A stretch of 64,000 nt of DNA, taken from positions 5,051,501-5,115,500 of the forward strand of contig NZ_JAJLMN010000001.1 in the NCBI RefSeq assembly GCF_021730615.1, in the 5' to 3' direction. The position numbers and the translations under genes are program-made. The first letter of the stretch is position 1; each line of letters begins with the position of its first letter. The notes below the pieces were generated by a model. It worked only from the letters and a program-made list of their open reading frames with translations. It did no database searches and had not been told where the DNA came from. This document shows, piece by piece, positions 48,576 through 57,680 of the stretch. Source of the stretch: Lichenibacterium dinghuense (GTDB lineage: Bacteria; Pseudomonadota; Alphaproteobacteria; Rhizobiales; Beijerinckiaceae).

Positions 48576-50543
48576 TCACTCCGCCGCTTCGGCCACCTCC
48601 GCGGCCTCGATGGTCCGTCGCAGGTCCGGCGCCACCGCCTCGTCGACCAGCGCCGCCAGCACGGCGTCGGCGGTGCCGCCCGTCTGGTTTGGCGAGCCGA
48701 GGCGCCGCACCGACACGGTGCGCTCCGCCGCCTCCTTGCGGCCGACGACGAGCAGCACCGGGATCTTGGCCAGCGAGTGCTCGCGGACCTTGTAGTTGAT
48801 CTTCTCGTTGCGCAGGTCGACCTCGACGCGCAGCCCCATCCGCCGGGCTTCGGCGGCGAGCTGAAGCGCGTAGTCGTCCGCCTCCTCCGTGATCGTGGTG
48901 ATCACGGCCTGCACGGGCGACAGCCACAGCGGCATGTGGCCGGCGAAATGCTCGATCAGGATGCCGGTGAAGCGCTCCAGCGAGCCGAACACGGCCCGGT
49001 GCAGCATCACGGGCGTGATCTTGTCGCTGTGCGGGCCGATGTAGAAGGCGCCGAAGCGGCCCGGCAGGTTGAAGTCCACCTGCAGGGTGCCGCACTGCCA
49101 GTCGCGGCCGATGGCGTCGCGCAGCACATATTCGAGCTTCGGCCCGTAGAAGGCGCCCTCGCCGGGGTTGATCGAGGTCGGCACGCCGCGTGCCGCGACG
49201 TTCTCGATGACGCGCTGCAGCGCCTCCTCGGCCTTGTCCCACACCTCGTCCGAGCCGACGCGCTTCTCGGGCCGCGTCGACAGCTTGATCGACACGTCGG
49301 AGAAGCCGAAGTCCTCGTAAATCGACAGGATCAGGTCGTTGACCTTGAGGCACTCGGCCATGATCTGGTCGTCGGTGCAAAAGATGTGGGCGTCGTCCTG
49401 CGTGAAGGCGCGCACGCGCATCACGCCGTGCAGCGCGCCGGACGGCTCGTAGCGGTGCACGGTGCCGAACTCGCCGACCTTCAGCGGCAGGTCGCGGTAG
49501 CTCTTCAGCCCGTTCTTGAAGATCTGCACGTGGCCGGGGCAGTTCATCGGCTTCAGCGCGAAGACCCGCTCGTCCTCCGTCGTGGTGACGAACATGTTCT
49601 CGCGGTAGCTCTGCCAGTGGCCCGACGTCTCCCACAGCGCGCGGTCGAGGATCATCGGGGTGTTGACCTCGATGTAGCCCGCCGCCTCCTGCCGCCGGCG
49701 CATGTAGCCGATCAGCGTCTGGAACAGGTTCCAGCCCTTCGGGTGCCAGAAGATCGTGCCCGGCCCCTCCTCCTGGAAGTGGAACAGGTCCATCTCGCGG
49801 CCCAGGCGCCGGTGGTCGCGCTTCGCCGCCTCCTCGAGGCGCTTGAGGTGCGCGTCGAGGTCCTCCTGCTTGGCGAAGGCCGTGCCGTAGATGCGCGACA
49901 GCATCTGGTTGTTCGAGTCGCCGCGCCAATAGGCGCCCGCGACCTTCATCAGCTTGAAGGCCGTGCCGACCTTGCCGGTGGACGTCATGTGCGGCCCGCG
50001 GCACAGGTCCATCCACTCACCCTGGCGGTACATCTTCAGGGTCTGGTCCGCCGGGATCGCGTCGACGAGCTCGACCTTGAAGCCCTCGCCGCGCTCGGCG
50101 AAGTAGGCCTTCGCGTCGTCGCGGCTCCACTCCTCCTTGGTGAAGGGGCGATCCTTGGCGATGATCTCGCGCATGCGCTTCTCGATCGCCGCGAAATCGT
50201 CCGGCGTGAAGGGCGTCTCGCGGAAGAAGTCGTAGTAGAAGCCGTCCTCGATCACCGGACCGATGGTCACCTGCGTGCCGGGGAACAGGCCCTGCACGGC
50301 CTCGGCCAGCACGTGCGCGGCGTCGTGGCGGATGAGGGTGAGCGCGCGCGGGTCGTCGCGGCCGATCAACTCGATCGCGCAGTCGGCCTCGATCGGGTCG
50401 GCGAGGTCGACCACCACGCCGTCGCGGGCGAGCGCGACGGTGCGCTTGGCCAGCGAGGGAGAGATGGACTTCGCGACGTCGAGGCCGGTCGTGCCGGCGG
50501 GGTAGGGACGCTTGGCGCCGTCCGGGAAGGTCAGTTCGATCAT
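48576..50543 (-). CDS. thrS: Threonyl-tRNA synthetase
   Basis: This encodes 655 residues, the full class II length. The TGS domain (about 1-62) is followed by the editing-like second domain with the [16 protein letters not shown] motif (about 73-90). The class II catalytic core holds the zinc-binding Cys in [10 protein letters not shown] (about 335), motif 2 in [19 protein letters not shown] and motif 3 in [13 protein letters not shown]. The C-terminal anticodon-binding domain begins near [15 protein letters not shown]. It charges tRNA-Thr and edits serine. The ATG at 50543 fits the standard N-terminus. No T-box is expected in this phylum, and none was seen. Confidence 0.97.
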   Translation of the reverse strand: MIELTFPDGAKRPYPAGTTGLDVAKSISPSLAKRTVALARDGVVVDLADPIEADCAIELIGRDDPRALTLIRHDAAHVLAEAVQGLFPGTQVTIGPVIEDGFYYDFFRETPFTPDDFAAIEKRMREIIAKDRPFTKEEWSRDDAKAYFAERGEGFKVELVDAIPADQTLKMYRQGEWMDLCRGPHMTSTGKVGTAFKLMKVAGAYWRGDSNNQMLSRIYGTAFAKQEDLDAHLKRLEEAAKRDHRRLGREMDLFHFQEEGPGTIFWHPKGWNLFQTLIGYMRRRQEAAGYIEVNTPMILDRALWETSGHWQSYRENMFVTTTEDERVFALKPMNCPGHVQIFKNGLKSYRDLPLKVGEFGTVHRYEPSGALHGVMRVRAFTQDDAHIFCTDDQIMAECLKVNDLILSIYEDFGFSDVSIKLSTRPEKRVGSDEVWDKAEEALQRVIENVAARGVPTSINPGEGAFYGPKLEYVLRDAIGRDWQCGTLQVDFNLPGRFGAFYIGPHSDKITPVMLHRAVFGSLERFTGILIEHFAGHMPLWLSPVQAVITTITEEADDYALQLAAEARRMGLRVEVDLRNEKINYKVREHSLAKIPVLLVVGRKEAAERTVSVRRLGSPNQTGGTADAVLAALVDEAVAPDLRRTIEAAEVAEAAE

Positions 50544-50675
50544 GGCCGTGCTCCTCCGGGCTCAGTCGCCGAAACGGGCCGGCGTGAGCGGGTCGCCCGC
50601 GGGGCCGGGTGCGGCCACGGTGCGGGAAGGCAGGCGCTACAGCAAAGGGCGGGCGCGGGCAATCCGCTCGGGCGG

Positions 50676-50828
50676 TCAGGCCTCGGCGGGGGCAGCCTCC
50701 GCGGCCGGCTCGGCGATGGGAGGCGTGCCGCGCAGCATGGCGTCGGTGACGAGGGCGGCCGACAGCAGGCACATGGCGGCCCAGACCGCGGCGAACAGCG
50801 CCCAGGAGGTTCCGGCGAATCCCAGCAT
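50676..50828 (-). CDS. 50-residue single-span membrane protein upstream of thrS
   Basis: The ATG at 50828 has GAGGGA about six bases upstream. The ORF reads MLGFAGTSWALFAAVWAAMC, then LLSAALVTDAMLRG and an acidic Ala/Pro/Glu-rich tail (AEPAAEAAPAEA). One transmembrane helix covers residues about 8-28. It lies 132 bases upstream of thrS on the same strand. Codon pattern and ribosome site support a real small gene. Function unknown. Confidence 0.5.
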   Translation of the reverse strand: MLGFAGTSWALFAAVWAAMCLLSAALVTDAMLRGTPPIAEPAAEAAPAEA

Positions 50829-51073
50829 GGTGCATCCCTCGAACGACCGCCGGCGCTTCTGCGCTTCACTCGGTCGGGCATCTCCATCCCTATGCCCGCG
50901 ATCGTAGCACGAGTTCGGCGAAACTGCCTAGATTCATCGCTGGACGCCTCCCCCGTGCCGCGCAGCGCATCGCGGTGCCTCCGGACGCGGCAGTGGTGGC
51001 GCGCCTCGTCGCCTCGCTTGGCACGCCCCCTGGGCCTGGACTAGGCTGTCCCGTCGAAGAAGCACCGATCGCC

Positions 51074-51877
51074 ATGGCAGCGCTGCGCATCGTCTTCCTG
51101 GTCCTCGCGATCGGGATCCTCGGTCTCCTGGGGTGGCGGGCCGGGCCGATCCGCGCCGCGCCCTCGCGCCTGGCGCCGCTCGAAAGGGCCATGCGGATGC
51201 CGCCCGCCCCCGTGCTGGCCTCCCTGTCCGCGCCGGCTCCGGTCCTCCCGCCCGCCGCCAGCGCCGGCGACGAGGTCCCCGAGTTCCTGGGCTTCTACGG
51301 CCGCCTCAGGGGCGACTTCCCGCACGACTATTCCGCCCTGCGCGACAGGGAGAAGGCGACGCCGCCCGACGCCGCCGTGTGGGACGCCCTGCGCGACCTC
51401 GAACAGTCGAAGGGCGTCCTCGCCGCCGCGGCCGGCGCCGAAACGCTCGACCGGTTCTTCGACGCCCGCTCGGCCGTGCTGGCCGGCCTCGCGCCGCTCG
51501 ACGCGCGCCGCTGCGTCGACTTCCTCTACGGGGTGGCGGACGCGGGTCTCGCCGACTTCACCGCGGCCCATCGCGCCCTCGTCGCGACCCTCGCCGACCG
51601 CACGCTCGACGCCATCGCGGACGGGCGCGACCATCCGGTGGAGCGGTCCGCCCCGACCGAGGCCGACCTCGACGCCCTGTCGGCGAGCCTCGCCGCCTTC
51701 GGCCTCGCGCCGGCCGAGATCGGCCTCCTCATCGACGGGGCGACGCCCGACCCGCCGCTGCCCGACCGGCGCGTCTGCGAGATCGGCCGCACCTACTTCG
51801 ACGTGCTGCACGGCCTGCCGGCCGACGCGCGCGGGCGCATCTACGGCCTCGCGGCTCAGTTGCTCGCGCGGTCCTGA
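51074..51877 (+). CDS. Hypothetical protein with N-terminal membrane anchor (267 residues)
   Basis: The start at ATG 51074 gives MAALRIVFLVLAIGILGLLG, an uncleaved-type N-terminal membrane anchor, followed by a Pro/Ala linker (residues 25-60). A helical domain then covers about 65-260 (EVPEFLGFYGRLRGDFPHDY, ARRCVDFLYGVADAGLADF, RRVCEIGRTYFDVLHGLPAD). I do not recognise the family. Its 3' end overlaps the converging yidD gene by 22 bases. Confidence 0.65.
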   Translation: MAALRIVFLVLAIGILGLLGWRAGPIRAAPSRLAPLERAMRMPPAPVLASLSAPAPVLPPAASAGDEVPEFLGFYGRLRGDFPHDYSALRDREKATPPDAAVWDALRDLEQSKGVLAAAAGAETLDRFFDARSAVLAGLAPLDARRCVDFLYGVADAGLADFTAAHRALVATLADRTLDAIADGRDHPVERSAPTEADLDALSASLAAFGLAPAEIGLLIDGATPDPPLPDRRVCEIGRTYFDVLHGLPADARGRIYGLAAQLLARS

Positions 51878-52179
51878 TCCTCGGTGGGGAGCGGGGTGAC
51901 GACGGGCATGCGCCACAGGCCGTATCGCCACGGACGGCCGGCCGGGACAGGATCGCAGCGGAGCGGGACGGGGTCGTAGCCCCAGTCGCCGCCCGGGCGG
52001 CAGCGGCACAGCCGCGCCGCCGCCATCCAGGTGCCGGGCCAGGCGCCGTGGCGCCGCACCGCCTCCGCGGCATATTCCGAGCAGGTCGGCAGGTAGCGGC
52101 ACTGCCGCCCGAGGAGCGCCGAGAAGGTGAGCTGGTAGGCGCGGATCAGCGCGAGCGCGACCCGCTGCCCGGCGCCCAC
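51856..52179 (-). CDS. yidD: Membrane protein insertion efficiency factor YidD
   Basis: This encodes 107 residues from GTG 52179, four bases after the stop of the upstream scaffold gene. The YidD signature is complete: IRAYQLTFSALLGRQCRYLP, then TCSEYAAEAVRRHGAW and RLCRCRPGGDWGYDPVP. It is a small amphipathic inner-membrane-associated protein that aids YidC-dependent insertion. It is usually near rpmH/yidC but in many alphaproteobacteria sits beside a NifU-like gene, as here. A longer reading to 52248 overlaps the upstream gene and is less likely. Confidence 0.9.
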   Translation of the reverse strand: MGAGQRVALALIRAYQLTFSALLGRQCRYLPTCSEYAAEAVRRHGAWPGTWMAAARLCRCRPGGDWGYDPVPLRCDPVPAGRPWRYGLWRMPVVTPLPTEDQDRASN

Positions 52180-52183
52180 CGGC

Positions 52184-52654
52184 TCACCCCGCCGCGGCGG
52201 GCTCGGCCGCGGCGGGACCGCGGGCCCGCATCGCGGCCTCGACCGCATCGAGCGTGGCGTCGAAGGTGAGCAGCGTCGAGGCGTGCCGGGCCTTGTAGTC
52301 GCGCACCGGCTCCAGCACGGCGCAGTCGGCCCAGCGGCTGCCCGACGGCGGCGGCGCCCCGGCCTTCAGCATGGCGCGCATGCCGTCGCGCAGCGCCCGC
52401 AGCTCCGTGGCGTCGGCGCCGATCACCCCCTGCGCCATGATGGCCGAGGAGGCTTGGCCGAGCGCGCAGGCCTTCACGTCGTGGGCGAAGTCGGCTACCC
52501 GCCCCTCCGGGTCGAGCGCGACGTCGACGACGACGGTCGACCCGCAGAGCTTCGAATGAGCCGTGGCCGATCCGTCCGGCGCGGGGAGCCGCCCGACGCG
52601 CGGCAGGTTGCCGGCGAGCTGGAGGATGCGGCTGTTGTAGATGTCGCTCAGCAT
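52184..52654 (-). CDS. NifU/IscU-like iron-sulfur cluster scaffold
   Basis: This encodes 156 residues from ATG 52654 (MLSDIYNSRILQLAGNLPRV). The three scaffold cysteines are visible in HSKLCGSTVVVDV, DVKACALGQASSAIM and WADCAVLEPVRDYKARHAST. It belongs to the SufU/NifU-N type found next to yidD in Hyphomicrobiales. It presumably carries nascent Fe-S clusters in the cytosol. It is divergent from hisI with 75 bases between starts. Confidence 0.85.
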   Translation of the reverse strand: MLSDIYNSRILQLAGNLPRVGRLPAPDGSATAHSKLCGSTVVVDVALDPEGRVADFAHDVKACALGQASSAIMAQGVIGADATELRALRDGMRAMLKAGAPPPSGSRWADCAVLEPVRDYKARHASTLLTFDATLDAVEAAMRARGPAAAEPAAAG

Positions 52655-52729
52655 GGCGGGACCGCGAGACGAGGAAGCGTGATCGCTATATAGGCGGCCG
52701 GGCGGGCGACCGCGAGGCGGGAGGGGGCG

Positions 52730-53131
52730 ATGGCGGCGACGGGCGGCGACAGCATCGAGGAGACGGCGGCGTTCCGCCCGCGCTTCGACGCGGCGGGCCT
52801 CATCACCTGCGTGACGGTGGCGGCCGACGGCACCGTGCTGATGGTGGCCGGCATGAACGCGGAAGCGCTGCGCCTGACGATCGAGACCGGGATCGTCCAC
52901 TACTGGTCGCGCTCGCGCGGGCAGCTCTGGCGCAAGGGCGACACGTCGGGGCAGGTACAGCGGCTCCTCGAGCTGCGCGTCGACTGCGACCAGGACGTGC
53001 TGCTGGCCCGCGTCGAGGTCGGCGGCGACGGCGGCGCCTGCCACACGGGCCGCCGCTCCTGCTTCTACCGCGCGGTCGCGCCCGACGGCGCGACGCTGCG
53101 CTCCGTCGAGGATCAGGCCGTGCCGATGTAG
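52730..53131 (+). CDS. hisI: Phosphoribosyl-AMP cyclohydrolase
   Basis: This encodes 133 residues, the single-domain HisI form without HisE. The family blocks are present: [40 protein letters not shown] and [14 protein letters not shown] with the metal-binding Asp/Cys residues, then [11 protein letters not shown]. It opens the purine ring of phosphoribosyl-AMP in histidine biosynthesis, and is Zn/Mg dependent. The 3' end overlaps the convergent CBS-domain gene by 19 bases. Confidence 0.95.
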   Translation: MAATGGDSIEETAAFRPRFDAAGLITCVTVAADGTVLMVAGMNAEALRLTIETGIVHYWSRSRGQLWRKGDTSGQVQRLLELRVDCDQDVLLARVEVGGDGGACHTGRRSCFYRAVAPDGATLRSVEDQAVPM

Positions 53132-53544
53132 TCCAGCATGGCCTGCCGCTCGGTCTCGATCTCGGCGATGCGGTACTTCACGAGGTCGCCGATCGACACG
53201 AGGCCCTTCAGGCGGCCGCTGTCCACCACGGGGATGTGGCGGAAGCGCCCCTCCGTCATGCGCTCCATGAGCTGGAGCACGCCCGTGTCCTCCGTCGCGG
53301 TGACGACGCGCGACGTCATGTGCTTGGACACCGAGTCGTCGAGGGCCGCGTCCCCGCGCGCCAGAACCTTGACGACGTCGCGCTCCGAGAAGATGCCGAG
53401 CACGATGCCGTCCGCGCCCGTGACCACGACGGCGCCGATCGCCTTCTCGTGGAGGAGCTGCGCCACCTCGCGCACCGTGCGGTGCGGCGCGGTGGTGACC
53501 ACGTCTCGGCCCTTGTGGGACAGGATCAGCGACAGCGTCGTCAT
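53113..53544 (-). CDS. Two-CBS-domain protein
   Basis: This encodes 143 residues made of a CBS pair: [40 protein letters not shown] for the first and [40 protein letters not shown] for the second. The two S/T-x-x-D nucleotide-contact positions (FSERD and VSIGD) are kept. Stand-alone CBS pairs bind adenosine nucleotides and act as energy sensors. The target here is unknown. Confidence 0.9.
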   Translation of the reverse strand: MTTLSLILSHKGRDVVTTAPHRTVREVAQLLHEKAIGAVVVTGADGIVLGIFSERDVVKVLARGDAALDDSVSKHMTSRVVTATEDTGVLQLMERMTEGRFRHIPVVDSGRLKGLVSIGDLVKYRIAEIETERQAMLDYIGTA

Positions 53545-53657
53545 GCTCAGCCTCCCTCGATCGCGTGACCCGTGTCCCGGATCGGGCAGGCCCGCTCAAC
53601 CGGGGCAGTGTGGTCCCGCAATCCGCCGCCCGCAAGCGCTATCCGCGTCTCTCTACT

Positions 53658-53688
53658 CTTCGTCCGTAGTCTTGTGCTCCGGACGAAG
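53658..53688 (-). terminator. Hairpin downstream of hppA
   Basis: CTTCGTCCG (53658-53666) and CGGACGAAG (53680-53688) form a perfect 9-base stem with a 13-base loop, 57 bases after the hppA stop. No T-run follows on the minus strand, so it may be a processing or stability hairpin instead. Confidence 0.4.
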
Positions 53689-53744
53689 CGAAGATTTGCC
53701 CCAGGCCCGAGCATAGTTTCATGGGAGCCTCGCCGTCCTGCGGG

Positions 53745-55898
53745 TCAGTGCGCCAGGATCGCCAGCAGCAGCAGCGCCACGATGTTGGTGATCTTGATGG
53801 CGGGGTTCACGGCGGGGCCGGCCGTGTCCTTGTAGGGGTCGCCGACCGTGTCGCCGGTGACCGAGGCCTTGTGGGCTTCCGAGCCCTTGAGATGGCGCAC
53901 GCCGAGCTTGTCGACGAAGCCGTCCTCGAAGCTCTTCTTGGCGTTGTCCCAGGCGCCGCCGCCCGATGTCATCGACACGGCCACGAAGAGCCCGTTGACG
54001 ATCACGCCGAGCAGCATGGCGCCGAGCGCCGCGAAGCCGGACGCCTTCGAGCCAGACAGGAACAGCACGCCGTAATAGGCCACGAAGGGCGCCAGCACCG
54101 GCAGGAGCGAGGGCAGGATCATCTCGCGGATGGCGGCGCGCGTCAGCATGTCGACCGCGCGGCCGTAGTCGGGCCGCTCGGTGCCCTGCATGATGCCGGG
54201 CTTGGTCTTGAACTGCCGCCTCACCTCCTCGACGACGGCGCCGGCCGCGCGGCCCACCGCCGTCATGGCGATGCCGCCGAAGAGGTACGGGATCATCCCG
54301 CCGAAGATCAGCCCCGCCACCACGTAGGGGTTCGACAGGTCGAACGACACGGTGCCGATGCCGCGGAAATAGGGGATCGTGGCTCCGTGCGCCGCGAAAT
54401 AGGTGAGGTCGTTGGAATAGGCCGCGAAGAGCACCAGCGCGCCGAGGCCCGCCGAGCCGATGGCGTAGCCCTTGGTCACCGCCTTGGTGGTGTTGCCCAC
54501 CGCGTCGAGCGCGTCCGTGGAATGGCGCACCTCGGCCGGCAGCCCGCTCATCTCGGCGATGCCGCCGGCGTTGTCGGTGACGGGGCCGAAGGCGTCGAGG
54601 GCCACGATCATGCCGGCGAGGCCCAGCATGGTCGTGACCGCGATGGCGGTGCCGAACAGGCCGGCGAGCTCGTATGTCGAGATGATGCCCGCGATGATCA
54701 CCAGCGCGGGCAGGGCGGTCGCCTCCAGCGACACGGCGAGGCCCTGGATGACGTTGGTGCCGTGGCCTGTGACCGAGGCCTGGGCGATCGACACGACTGG
54801 GCGCTTGCCGGTGGCGGTGTAGTATTCGGTGATGACCACGATGAGGCCGGTCACGATCAGGCCGACGATGCCGGACCAGAACAGGTTCAGCCCGGTGATG
54901 GTGCGCCCCGCCACGGTGCCGAGCGCGCCCCAGCCCGTGATGGCCGCCGTGGCCACCGCGAGGCCGACGATCGACAGCGCGCCGGTGACGATCAGCCCCT
55001 TGTAGAGGGCGTTCATGATGTTGTTGCCGGGGCCGAGCCGGACGAAGTAGGTGCCGGCGATCGAGGTGACGATGCAGGTGCCGCAGATGGCCAGCGGGTA
55101 GAGCATCATCGAGCCCAGCACCGGCAGGCCGGCGAAGAAGATCGAGGCCAGCACCATCGTGGCCACGACCGTGACGGCGTAGGTTTCGAAGAGGTCGGCC
55201 GCCATGCCGGCGCAGTCGCCGACGTTGTCGCCGACGTTGTCCGCGATGGTGGCGGGGTTGCGCGGGTCGTCCTCCGGGATGCCGGCCTCGACCTTGCCGA
55301 CGAGGTCCGCGCCGACGTCGGCGCCCTTGGTGAAGATGCCGCCGCCGAGCCGCGCGAAGATCGAGATCAGCGACGCGCCGAAGCCCAGCGCCACGAGCGC
55401 GTCGATGACCTCGCGGTCGAGCGTGTTGTCGGGTCCGGTGCCGTGGCCGAGCAGGCCGGTGAGAACGCCGTAGGTGACCACGACGCCGAGCAGCGCGAGA
55501 CCCGCGACCAGCAGGCCCGTCACGGCGCCGGCCTTGAACGCGATGTCGAGCCCGCCCGCCAGCGAGCGGGTCGCGGCCTGGGCGGTGCGGACGTTGGCCC
55601 GCACCGACACGTTCATGCCGATGAAGCCGGCCGCGCCCGACAGCACCGCGCCGACCAGGAAGCCGACCGCGACCGCCCAGGACAGCAGCAGCCCGAGCCC
55701 GACGAAGATCACGGCCCCGACGGCGCCGATGGTGATGTACTGCCGCCGGAGATAGGCCTGCGCGCCTTCAGCGATGGCGCCCGCGATCTCCTGCATCCGG
55801 GCGCTGCCGGGGTCGGCCGCCATGACCTCCCGCACCGTCACGACCCCGTAGGCGACCGCCAGGACGCCGGACAGGATGATCAACCAGGTCGCCACCAT
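53745..55898 (-). CDS. hppA: K+-independent H+-translocating pyrophosphatase
   Basis: This encodes 717 residues with about 16 hydrophobic spans. The start at ATG 55898 ([20 protein letters not shown]) follows GGGAGG; longer in-frame readings are not protein-like. The PPi-binding acidic motif is [20 protein letters not shown] (near 230). The residue that decides cation dependence is Lys in [16 protein letters not shown] (near 470), so this is the K+-independent type (established rule). It couples cytosolic PPi hydrolysis to proton export across the inner membrane, saving energy in many alphaproteobacteria. Confidence 0.96.
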   Translation of the reverse strand: MVATWLIILSGVLAVAYGVVTVREVMAADPGSARMQEIAGAIAEGAQAYLRRQYITIGAVGAVIFVGLGLLLSWAVAVGFLVGAVLSGAAGFIGMNVSVRANVRTAQAATRSLAGGLDIAFKAGAVTGLLVAGLALLGVVVTYGVLTGLLGHGTGPDNTLDREVIDALVALGFGASLISIFARLGGGIFTKGADVGADLVGKVEAGIPEDDPRNPATIADNVGDNVGDCAGMAADLFETYAVTVVATMVLASIFFAGLPVLGSMMLYPLAICGTCIVTSIAGTYFVRLGPGNNIMNALYKGLIVTGALSIVGLAVATAAITGWGALGTVAGRTITGLNLFWSGIVGLIVTGLIVVITEYYTATGKRPVVSIAQASVTGHGTNVIQGLAVSLEATALPALVIIAGIISTYELAGLFGTAIAVTTMLGLAGMIVALDAFGPVTDNAGGIAEMSGLPAEVRHSTDALDAVGNTTKAVTKGYAIGSAGLGALVLFAAYSNDLTYFAAHGATIPYFRGIGTVSFDLSNPYVVAGLIFGGMIPYLFGGIAMTAVGRAAGAVVEEVRRQFKTKPGIMQGTERPDYGRAVDMLTRAAIREMILPSLLPVLAPFVAYYGVLFLSGSKASGFAALGAMLLGVIVNGLFVAVSMTSGGGAWDNAKKSFEDGFVDKLGVRHLKGSEAHKASVTGDTVGDPYKDTAGPAVNPAIKITNIVALLLLAILAH

Positions 55899-56161
55899 CG
55901 CGCCGCGCCTCCCCGAGGGGGCACGCCGGACCGGCATGCCCGATTCGCTTCGTTTGGGGCGTCCGGTTCGCTCCGGGCCACCCTCTTGACGAGAGGATGC
56001 GCCTGAAACCCGAGCTTTCGCAACCGGCTTCGCGACCGGTCCGCGAAGCTCGGACCCGACTAGCCACCATCGGCGTGTGGCCGATCCGCCGGGGACGCGA
56101 CCGGCAACCAAGCCGAAGCCCGCGCCGTTCGCTCGGCGGACCCCGACCTCGCGAGCCCGCC

Positions 56162-56803
56162 ATGCCCATCGACCCGTCCCGCTACCGCCTCTGCCTCGTC
56201 ACCGACCGCGCGCTCGGCCGCGGGCGGCCGTTGGTGGAGATCGTCATGGAGGCCGTCGCGGGCGGCGTCACCATGGTACAACTGCGCGAGAAGAGCGCCA
56301 CCACGCGCGCCTTCCTCGAGGAAGCGCGGGCGCTGAAGGCCGCGCTGGCCGGCCGCGGCGTGCCGCTGATCGTCAACGACCGCACCGATGTGGCGCTGGC
56401 GGTCGGCGCCGACGGCGTCCACGTCGGCCAGACCGACATGCCGGTCGAGGCCGTGCGGGCCATCGTCGGGCCGGACGTGGCGATCGGCCTGTCCATCACC
56501 GACGCCGGTCAGATCGCCCGCGCCGACGCGGGCGCGGCCGACTACCTCGGCATCGGGCCGCTGCACCCGCAGAAGACCAAGCCCGACGCGTCGGCGCCGC
56601 TCGAGCTCGGCGGCTTCGCCAAGCTCCGCCGCATGACGGGCAAGCCCGTGCTGGCGATCGGCGGCGTCAAGGCGGAGGACGTGCCGATGCTGGTGGAGGA
56701 GGGCGCGACCGGCGTCGCCGTGGTCAGCGCCATCATGGCGGCCGAGGACCCGGAGGTCGCCGCGCGGGCCTTCGTCGACGCCTGGAAGAGCGAGACGCGC
56801 TGA
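56162..56803 (+). CDS. thiE: Thiamine-phosphate synthase
   Basis: This encodes 213 residues, a TIM barrel with the ThiE blocks [94 protein letters not shown] and [15 protein letters not shown]. It joins HMP-pyrophosphate and thiazole phosphate to thiamine monophosphate, which ThiL then phosphorylates. The 263-base divergent gap to hppA shows no TPP riboswitch elements. Confidence 0.95.
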   Translation: MPIDPSRYRLCLVTDRALGRGRPLVEIVMEAVAGGVTMVQLREKSATTRAFLEEARALKAALAGRGVPLIVNDRTDVALAVGADGVHVGQTDMPVEAVRAIVGPDVAIGLSITDAGQIARADAGAADYLGIGPLHPQKTKPDASAPLELGGFAKLRRMTGKPVLAIGGVKAEDVPMLVEEGATGVAVVSAIMAAEDPEVAARAFVDAWKSETR

Positions 56804-56910
56804 GGCGGCTTGCGCGGGCCCTCGGCGCGGTCCAGCATCGGCGCGGCGGTCACGGCCGATCGAGCGCCGGGGCGAGCGATGCGGCGGCAGGGGTGGATGG
56901 GACGACGACG

Positions 56911-57159
56911 ATGAAATGCACTTTGGAGGTCGAGTGCACCCCGCTGGAAGCGCGCCAGTTCTTCGGCCTGCCCGACGTGCAGCCGCTCCAGGCGACGATC
57001 ATGGCGGAGGTCGAGAAGAAGATGCTGGCCGAGATGGAGCGCTTCTCGCCCGAGGGAGTGCTGAAGAGCTGGCTGTCGATGTTCTCGCAGTCGCCCGAGC
57101 AGATGCAGCAGACCTTCTCCAAGCTGATGTTCACCGGGCTCAACCGCACCAAGGCGTGA
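56911..57159 (+). CDS. DUF6489 family protein
   Basis: This encodes 82 residues: MKCTLEVECTPLEARQFFGL, PDVQPLQATIMAEVEKKMLA, then SWLSMFSQSPEQMQQTFSKL. This short helical pattern with 'EC TP.EAR.FFGLPDV' is the DUF6489 family, seen in many alphaproteobacteria with no known function. It lies 107 bases after thiE on the same strand, so it may share its transcript. Confidence 0.75.
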   Translation: MKCTLEVECTPLEARQFFGLPDVQPLQATIMAEVEKKMLAEMERFSPEGVLKSWLSMFSQSPEQMQQTFSKLMFTGLNRTKA

Positions 57160-57174
57160 GCCCGCCGCGGCAGC

Positions 57175-57477
57175 TCAGGTCGCGGGCGGGCGCGGTCGAT
57201 CGATGTGGCCGAGGTCCCGGCCCGGGTCGAGCCGGTCGCGCACGCGGGTCTTCAGGGCCTTGACGTCCGGGAATCCGCCGTCGCGCTTGCGTTCCCAGAC
57301 CTCCTCGCCGTCGACCGTGATCGCGAAGGCGCCGCCGGTCGACGGCACCAGCGTCACCGCGCCGAGGTCGGTGCCGAAGGTCGACAGCAGCTCCTGCGCC
57401 ATCCAGGCCGAGCGCAGCAGCCAGTTGCACTGCGTGCAGTAGGTGATGACGATGGCGGGTTTTCGAGGATCGGACAT
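57175..57477 (-). CDS. SelT/SelW/SelH-family (Rdx) redox protein
   Basis: This encodes 100 residues of thioredoxin-like Rdx fold: IVITYCTQCNWLLRSAWMAQ with the C-x-x-C redox pair near residue 14, and PSTGGAFAITVDGEEVWERK, GGFPDVKALKTRVRDRL. The usual selenocysteine position is Cys, as in most bacteria. Probably a small cytosolic oxidoreductase. It converges with the DUF6489 gene. Confidence 0.88.
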   Translation of the reverse strand: MSDPRKPAIVITYCTQCNWLLRSAWMAQELLSTFGTDLGAVTLVPSTGGAFAITVDGEEVWERKRDGGFPDVKALKTRVRDRLDPGRDLGHIDRPRPPAT

Positions 57478-57680
57478 CGGTTCGGTCTCGCTGAAGGCGC
57501 CCCGGCGGACCCTCTCTATGCACCGCGGCGGCCAGGATGTCGCGGCGCGCCGCCGAACCCCGGCCCCGGCGTCGGGCCGCCCGTCTTCCCGCGGGTCGTC
57601 GGCGGCACCGAGCGTTCACGGATGGTTCATCGCGCCGGTGGCCGCATCCCGGCCGGCCGCGCGAGGGGAGCTTGCCACGG

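Noticed and set aside
53721-56006. Long plus-strand frame opposite hppA
   Set aside because: His/Asp/Arg-rich shadow of the pyrophosphatase; no family features.
55899-56161. Possible TPP riboswitch before thiE
   Set aside because: I looked for the conserved CUGAGA and ACCUGA-type elements and did not find them.
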